Assembly (NCBI GenBank): GCA_030045175.1
Contig: JASIBM010000297.1
Coordinates: 1-11,669, forward strand
Length of the DNA: 11,669 nucleotides
Direction of reading: 5' to 3'
From: Streptosporangiaceae bacterium
GTDB lineage: Bacteria > Actinomycetota > Actinomycetes > Streptosporangiales > Streptosporangiaceae
The translations under genes were made by a program, and so were the position numbers. The notes below the pieces were generated by a model that did no database searches, was not told where the DNA came from, and was given only the letters and a program-made list of their open reading frames with translations. The first letter of the stretch is position 1. Each line of letters starts with the position of its first letter. Shown one piece after another: positions 5,765 to 11,669 of this stretch.

Positions 5765-6640
5765 ATGAAGACTCCGCTTGAGGCGTCTGTCACCGCCTGG
5801 TACGCGGCGACAGCCAGGGATCTGCCATGGCGCCGGCCGGGTGTTGGCGCGTGGCCGATCATGGTCAGCGAATTCATGCTCCAGCAGACCCCCGTGGCGC
5901 GAGTGCTGCCTGCCTATCAGGCCTGGCTTGGCCGCTGGCCAACCCCGAGCGCACTCGCCGCGGCGAGCCCGGCCGACGTGCTGCGGCAGTGGGGGCGCCT
6001 CGGCTACCCGCGCCGGGCCATCAGGCTGCACGAGTCCGCCAGCATCATCGCCATTCGCCACGGCGGGGAAGTCCCCGACTCGATCCCCGAGCTGCTCGCG
6101 TTGCCTGGTGTCGGCGCCTACACCGCAGCGGCCGTGGCCAGCTTCGCTTACGGCCAGCGCCATGCCGTGCTCGACACCAACGTGCGCCGGGTGCTCGCCA
6201 GGCTGGTCATGGGCCGGGAGTTCCCCGTGAGCTCGGTCAGCGTGGCCGAGCGGGCGCTCGCACAGTCGCTGTTGCCGCCCGCTGACGACCGCAGGGCGGC
6301 AATCTGGTCGGTCGCGCTGATGGAGCTCGGCGCCGTGGTCTGCACCGCGGCACGGCCCTCGTGCCAGGACTGCCCGCTTGCCTCGCGGTGTGCCTGGCGG
6401 GTCAGCGGCAGCCCGCCCGGCGCGCCGCCCCGGCCGGCCAAGCGCTACGAGGGCAGCGACCGTCAGTGCCGGGGACGGCTGCTCGCCGCCCTGCGCGACG
6501 CCAGCGGCCCGGTGCGCGTCGCCGTACTGGCGGCGACGTGGCCCGACGAAGCTCAGCGGGACCGAGTCCTGGCTAGTCTGGTTCACGACGGCCTGGCGGT
6601 ACGGCACGCCGACGACTCGATCGGCCTGCCAGGGGACTAG
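5765..6640 (+). CDS. mutY: A/G-specific adenine DNA glycosylase (MutY)
   Basis: A 291-residue base-excision enzyme that removes adenine mispaired with 8-oxoguanine or guanine. Hallmarks: catalytic Glu36 in SEFMLQQTPVARV (35-47), the helix-hairpin-helix LPGVGAYTA (113-121) with catalytic Asp137 in VLDTNVRR (135-142), and the 4Fe-4S ligands C193-x6-C200-x2-C203-x5-C209. The C-terminal part (about 225-291) is short, as in actinobacterial forms, and shows no evident complete MutT-like 8-oxoG recognition domain. ATG at 5765 is chosen because AAGGTG lies just upstream; an in-frame ATG at 5750 lies inside the inverted repeat. It starts 60 bp after radA and is probably co-transcribed with it, or controlled by the hairpin between them. 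It is convergent with clpC. Confidence 0.95.
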   Translation: MKTPLEASVTAWYAATARDLPWRRPGVGAWPIMVSEFMLQQTPVARVLPAYQAWLGRWPTPSALAAASPADVLRQWGRLGYPRRAIRLHESASIIAIRHGGEVPDSIPELLALPGVGAYTAAAVASFAYGQRHAVLDTNVRRVLARLVMGREFPVSSVSVAERALAQSLLPPADDRRAAIWSVALMELGAVVCTAARPSCQDCPLASRCAWRVSGSPPGAPPRPAKRYEGSDRQCRGRLLAALRDASGPVRVAVLAATWPDEAQRDRVLASLVHDGLAVRHADDSIGLPGD

Positions 6641-6642
6641 AA

Positions 6643-6660
6643 CCCGGACATGCGGCCGGG
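6643..6660. terminator. Weak hairpin between convergent mutY and clpC
   Basis: CCCGG (6643-6647) pairs with CCGGG (6656-6660) around an 8-base loop, directly after the mutY stop. There is no T-tract and the stem is short. The 66-bp gap also holds a GGCCGGCC palindrome near 6688-6695. A bidirectional terminator is plausible from position only. Confidence 0.25.
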
Positions 6661-6706
6661 CCGACCCCGAACCTCTTCAGGTCCAGGGCCGGCCACGGAG
6701 TGTCAG

Positions 6707-9268
<2,562 letters not shown>

Positions 9269-9351
9269 TCTCGTCGCTCCTCACCAAGCGATGGGACGGC
9301 GCTACGATCTAGCCCGTCCCTTCCGCGCTAGCCCGCGTGCCGGGCAAGGCC

Positions 9352-9366
9352 CCGCGTGGCTCGCGG
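9352..9366. promoter_or_regulatory. 15-bp interrupted palindrome upstream of clpC
   Basis: CCGCG and CGCGG flank TGGCT, about 85-98 bp upstream of the clpC ATG. It resembles but does not match a ClgR box (CGC-N5-GCG), since its spacing is CGC-N7-GCG. In DNA this GC-rich such a palindrome can arise by chance. Confidence 0.22.
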
Positions 9367-9694
9367 CATCCGATGTCGTGAACCACGCTCCACGAGAACC
9401 TTCCCCAGCATCCGGGCGTTCACCCATATCCAACCTATGGTGCGGGAGCGCTGTTCCCCGCTACGCCGCGAGCGAACGCCGGGCAACCTCAGCCGGAGCG
9501 ACGGCGGCCGGGCCGGCCAGGCTCAGCCGCATATATCGGAATTCGGTCGAACTGCGCCAGCTACGCGGGCATGGTGAGAGCCAGCCGAGGCACAGACGCA
9601 GGCCACCCCCACCAACTCCTGATCGCGATCCTGCTCGATGTGTCGCGCGAAAATGCCGAAACAGGCACAGGTCCGCCCGCCTTGACACGCTACT

Positions 9695-9726
9695 TGCTAA
9701 CCACTGGGCCTGCTAACCACTGGGCC
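9695..9726. repeat. 16-bp direct duplication
   Basis: TGCTAACCACTGGGCC occurs twice back to back (9695-9710 and 9711-9726), followed by a further TGCT that begins a third unit. It lies in non-coding DNA downstream of lsr2. Confidence 0.95.
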
Positions 9727-9757
9727 TGCTTGATCACGGCCCAGCCGCGCCGGACGC

Positions 9758-9799
9758 TCAGTCGTCCCCTCAGGGCATTGCCCGCAAGGGGACGACTGA
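9758..9799 (-). terminator. Strong hairpin downstream of lsr2 (probable terminator)
   Basis: TCAGTCGTCCCCT (9758-9770) pairs perfectly with AGGGGACGACTGA (9787-9799), a 13-bp stem. Its loop carries a second hairpin, GGGC-ATT-GCCC (9773-9783). It begins 35 bp past the lsr2 stop. There is no T-tract in either direction; actinobacterial terminators often lack one, so termination of lsr2 is likely but unproven. Confidence 0.7.
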
Positions 9800-9833
9800 A
9801 CCGCAACGTGCGCCTAAGCGGGCGGGCGCGTGC

Positions 9834-10163
9834 CTAGTGGGCAGCTTCGTACTCCGCGATGATGCTGGCCGGAATACGGCCGCGCTCGCTGACCTTCTTG
9901 CCCTGCTGCCGCGCCCACTCCCTGATTTCGGAGCTGCGCTCCCGACCCGGACCGGTACGGCTCTTGCGCCGTCGCCCAGTCGCTGCCTTGCGAGCGTGGT
10001 CAGCGAATGCGCCAACCTTCTCACGTAGTTCCTTGCTGTGAGGTCCGCACAGATCGATCTCGTAGGCGTTGCCATCAAAGCCGAACGATACCGACTCCGT
10101 GCCTTCGACCTCGCCATCATGCGGGAGGTCACAGACCACTGTCACCACTGTCCTCTGCGCCAT
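9834..10163 (-). CDS. lsr2: Nucleoid-associated protein Lsr2
   Basis: A 109-residue actinobacterial H-NS-like protein that bridges AT-rich DNA and silences foreign genes. The N-terminal dimerisation region (1-55) begins MAQRTVVTVVCDLPHDG. A basic linker (58-74, GRRRKSR) leads to the C-terminal DNA-binding domain IREWARQQGKKVSERGRIP (80-98), whose R94-G95-R96 is the minor-groove hook. Length and ending (IIAEYEAAH) are standard. The start is ATG at 10163, with AGAAAGG about 10 bases upstream. A likely promoter (TTGTCA-N17-TAGGTT) and an AT-rich inverted repeat lie just upstream, and a strong hairpin follows the gene. In M. tuberculosis lsr2 sits immediately upstream of clpC1; here the order and strand are kept but the gap is wide. 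Confidence 0.97.
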   Translation of the reverse strand: MAQRTVVTVVCDLPHDGEVEGTESVSFGFDGNAYEIDLCGPHSKELREKVGAFADHARKAATGRRRKSRTGPGRERSSEIREWARQQGKKVSERGRIPASIIAEYEAAH

Positions 10164-10193
10164 GCCGGTGAGCCTTTCTGTTACTACTGGCTA

Positions 10194-10233
10194 TTAAGTA
10201 GCTTAACCTATACCACCAGCTAGCGTTTGACAA
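10194..10233 (-). promoter_or_regulatory. lsr2 promoter with AT-rich inverted repeat
   Basis: On the minus strand, -35 TTGTCA (10233-10228), a 17-bp spacer and -10 TAGGTT (10210-10205) predict a transcript start near 10198 and a leader of about 35 nt. TTAAG-TAG-CTTAA (10194-10206) overlaps the -10 and the start point. As one of the most AT-rich spots in the window, it is a natural site for Lsr2 binding to its own gene, which is an inference. Confidence 0.55.
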
Positions 10234-10369
10234 TTGCGGCCGTGTCTTCAATCACGGAGCGCGGGCTCAAGATACCCGCGCGGAGGTAGTGCATGAACGG
10301 CCGGTAACGCTGAGTAATCAGCCCGATCTGTTTCCGTCGCAGCGCGGTATCGCCGATGTGGCCGTAACT
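10220..10369 (-). pseudogene. Possible gene remnant (stop-to-stop frame, unidentified)
   Basis: On the minus strand an open frame of 49 codons runs from just after a TAG (10372-10370) to a TAG (10222-10220). It includes protein-like stretches LRRKQIGLITQRYRPF and AGILSPRSVIEDTAAIVKR. About 70% of third positions are G or C, lower than in the housekeeping genes here. There is no start with a ribosome-binding site; the only ATG is internal. It could be the 3' end of a decayed gene, but I do not recognise the family, and chance is a real alternative. Its 3' end overlaps the lsr2 -35. The rest of 10234-10466 holds nothing I can support. Confidence 0.2.
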
Positions 10370-10466
10370 CTAGCCTGCCGTATCGCGTCGACTCCAAGAC
10401 AGTTGCGTCCAGTCAACCAACGCTTCACTCCGGACCACCAACACTCTTGATCGCGGCGGCTGCGAG

Positions 10467-10634
10467 CTACGCTGATTGGTCCGAATCTTGCTGCGTTGAC
10501 GGCTCATCGGCCTCGTCTTCGTCACTAGGGTTCTTGATGGCCCGCATCTCATGGCGCAGGAAAGCCCAGACGGCTATCAGGAACGCAACGCACATCAAAA
10601 ACGGGGGCGTCAAAACCGTCAGGTCTGCTAGCAC
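10467..10634 (-). CDS. Small single-pass membrane protein, 55 residues
   Basis: An unnamed small protein. One hydrophobic segment (about 8-26, VLTPPFLMCVAFLIAVWAFL) is followed by a basic stretch RHEMRAIK and a highly acidic, Ser/Gln-rich tail (35-55, NPSDEDEADEPS then QQDSDQSA). The positive-inside rule suggests the tail is cytoplasmic. The start is GTG at 10634 with AAGGGAGGT directly upstream, almost the ideal Shine-Dalgarno, though the spacing is short (3-4 bases). An in-frame ATG at 10727 would add 31 polar residues with no ribosome-binding site. The combination of ribosome-binding site, membrane helix and charged tail argues for a real gene. It lies upstream of lsr2 on the same strand, more than 300 bp away. 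Function unknown. Confidence 0.6.
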   Translation of the reverse strand: MLADLTVLTPPFLMCVAFLIAVWAFLRHEMRAIKNPSDEDEADEPSTQQDSDQSA

Positions 10635-10807
10635 CGGACCTCCCTTCGCGATGGCTGCATCAGCCACGACATCGGACTGGCTCACTGAGCGGGCCCGATT
10701 CCCACTACAACGAAACGCCCTGACCATGCTGCCTCACGAACGCCGCATCCGGGCGTCTAAGCCTGCGAGCAGCAGCATCACCCCAACACCGAGCCTGCCC
10801 GCGGCCT

Positions 10808-10836
10808 GCCCGCGCCGGATTCGGGTCCCCGCGGGC
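10808..10836. terminator. GC-rich hairpin in non-coding DNA
   Basis: GCCCGCG (10808-10814) pairs with CGCGGGC (10830-10836), with an inner CCG-GATT-CGG (10815-10824). There is no T-tract. It could end a transcript entering from the right, but no gene is visible there. Confidence 0.3.
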
Positions 10837-11339
10837 TAGCCAGCCGACGCCAGCTTCAGACCCCGCCGCACTGCCCGCTTGAGTCGCAGGCAATCGGCTC
10901 CGCAGCGCCTGTTACCACCTTGTGATACAGCTTACGCCAAGACGACCCTCGTCTGGACCCGCTTGTTCGTCAGCCCCAGCCAGGCGAACCAGGCCTGAGA
11001 CTTGCCCAATGCGAGCGCTTGGACGCCACACCGCAACGCCTCGTTCGGCGGTACCGACAGTCAATAGCCGGTCGCCCGAGCCCGCCGTGCGATCCGATCA
11101 AACCTGCTGGCTCCTAGCCTCGGTCGGAGGCCGATTTAGATCGCCACCCGATCGAACCGGTGAACCAGGGAAAGATGGTTCACACTTGGGCTGCGGTGAC
11201 GGCTTCAGCCCGTTTTGGCGCGCACTCGGTGGTCCACAACATGGAACCTACCGTCCTGAATCAGGGTAGACCGTTAGCTCGTCCGGCAGCCTCGAAGCTG
11301 ACCGGAGGCCGACTCAAGGCGACCCGTGGCCGGCCCGCA

Positions 11340-11396
11340 GCTGAACGTCCGAAGCTGAACATCCGAGGCGAACATCCGAAGGCTGAACGTCTGCTG
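11340..11396. repeat. Degenerate 14-bp tandem repeat, four copies
   Basis: GCTGAACGTCCGAA (11340), GCTGAACATCCGAG (11354), GCGAACATCCGAAG (11368) and GCTGAACGTCTGCTG (11382) follow with a regular 14-bp step. The third copy lacks one T. The core is GAAC-R-TCCGA. Confidence 0.75.
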
Positions 11397-11669
11397 TAAA
11401 CACCTGGTGAGCGCGACCGTCGTAGCACCTAGAGCTTCGGAGCAGCGGTAATATGCGACGGGCAATGAAGGCACGGACGCCGCGAGAACCTTTGATGTTC
11501 GGGCTAGCCGAATTGGCGCACGAAACGGCGCATACTCGGGCCGTGCGACATGAATCGACGCCTGGTCCCGCCCCAATGCCACTTAGCTTGAGTTGATCTT
11601 CGTTCGGGTCGTGTCGCGGGCGCTGTCCTGTCTGGCAGCCGTCCGCCTCGGGTCCAACCCCAGCATGGG

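Larger units (their letters stand above)
9269..9833. other. 565-bp non-coding region between clpC and lsr2
   Basis: No reading frame here shows a credible start, ribosome-binding site or family motif. It presumably holds the clpC promoter, but I could not identify a good -35/-10 pair. Recognisable items are the clpC Shine-Dalgarno, the palindrome CCGCG-TGGCT-CGCGG (9352-9366, about 85 bp upstream of clpC), a short AT-rich spot (ATATATCGGAATT, 9531-9543), a 16-bp duplication (9695-9726) and the lsr2 hairpin (9758-9799). Confidence 0.7.
10635..11669. other. About 1 kb at the right edge without a convincing gene
   Basis: Frames of 60-115 codons exist on both strands, but none shows a ribosome-binding site, biased codon use or a recognisable motif. 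Items seen: a GC-rich hairpin (10808-10836), an inverted repeat GTGAACC/GGTTCAC (11160-11166/11177-11183), a hairpin CTAC..CCTG-AAT-CAGG-GTAG (11248-11269) and a degenerate 14-bp repeat (11340-11396). At the far right, short frames are open to the edge on both strands: minus from 11669 to a TAA at 11585-11583 (28 codons), and plus from after a TAG at 11583-11585. Either could be the end or start of a gene beyond the window. Confidence 0.55.

Noticed and set aside
9352..9366. ClgR box for clpC
   Set aside because: The palindrome has CGC-N7-GCG rather than the ClgR CGC-N5-GCG spacing, and no ClgR gene is in the window.
9379..9407. SigR/SigH-type promoter (GGAA...GTT) upstream of clpC on the minus strand
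   Set aside because: A GGGAAG and a GTT are present, but the spacing (about 16-17) is shorter than the usual 18-20.
10845..10925. tRNA-like sequence on the minus strand
   Set aside because: It has a 5-bp stem with a 7-base loop, but the loop GACTCAA lacks the TTC start of a T-loop, and no acceptor, D or anticodon arms fit.
10922..11269. Plus-strand 115-codon frame
   Set aside because: Its Pro/Arg/Ser-rich composition is typical of a chance frame in GC-rich DNA; it lacks a ribosome-binding site and has two hairpins within or beside it.
11270..11330. D-arm-like TTAGCTC...CCGGCAG suggesting a tRNA
   Set aside because: GCTC has no matching GAGC and no T-arm follows at the right distance.
11274..11582. 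Minus-strand 102-codon frame near the right edge
   Set aside because: It has no ribosome-binding site and no recognisable motif, and it runs through the degenerate 14-bp repeat.

Overview
The window looks like a chromosomal segment of a high-GC, non-mycobacterial Actinomycetota. This rests on strong G/C third positions, frequent GTG starts, a ClpC with a UVR segment, the actinobacterial nucleoid protein Lsr2, a DUF2516 membrane protein beside a short XRE regulator, and the gene content radA, mutY, clpC, lsr2. From memory, the same genes lie close together in Mycobacterium tuberculosis (Rv3585 radA, Rv3586 disA, Rv3589 mutY, Rv3596c clpC1, Rv3597c lsr2). The genus cannot be fixed from the sequence; a Streptosporangiales-like organism is only a guess.

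Layout. Positions 1-2560 hold four leftward genes: an L-asparaginase II, then a tight XRE regulator - DUF2516 - AlaX-type tRNA-editing trio. AlaX runs off the left edge. Divergent from the asparaginase across 19 bp is dtd (2580-3005). Its stop codon lies in the first of three copies of a 20-bp repeat that fills the gap to a convergent sugar phosphate isomerase/epimerase (3060-3875). Between that gene and radA lies an unusual GC-rich array with a 144-bp period (about 3917-4270). radA (4301-5704) starts at what looks like a PafBC/RecA-NDp type DNA-damage promoter. mutY follows directly, with a perfect inverted repeat spanning the radA stop and no disA between them. mutY converges on clpC (6707-9268, leftward). 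A 565-bp non-coding gap with a strong hairpin separates clpC from lsr2 (9834-10163, leftward). Upstream of lsr2 the DNA is gene-poor: a possible broken reading frame, a 55-residue membrane protein, and about 1 kb in which I see no convincing gene.

Functional themes. AlaX and Dtd both remove wrong amino acids from tRNAs and flank the asparaginase. RadA and MutY are DNA repair proteins. ClpC is the protein-unfolding partner of ClpP. Lsr2 binds AT-rich DNA. Most of the window is conserved housekeeping. The less expected content is regulatory and structural: the radA promoter, the shared promoter core between the asparaginase and dtd, the 144-bp array, the missing disA and the palindromes upstream of the XRE and lsr2 genes. 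I found no convincing sign of a new multi-gene system, CRISPR array, prophage, insertion sequence or RNA gene.
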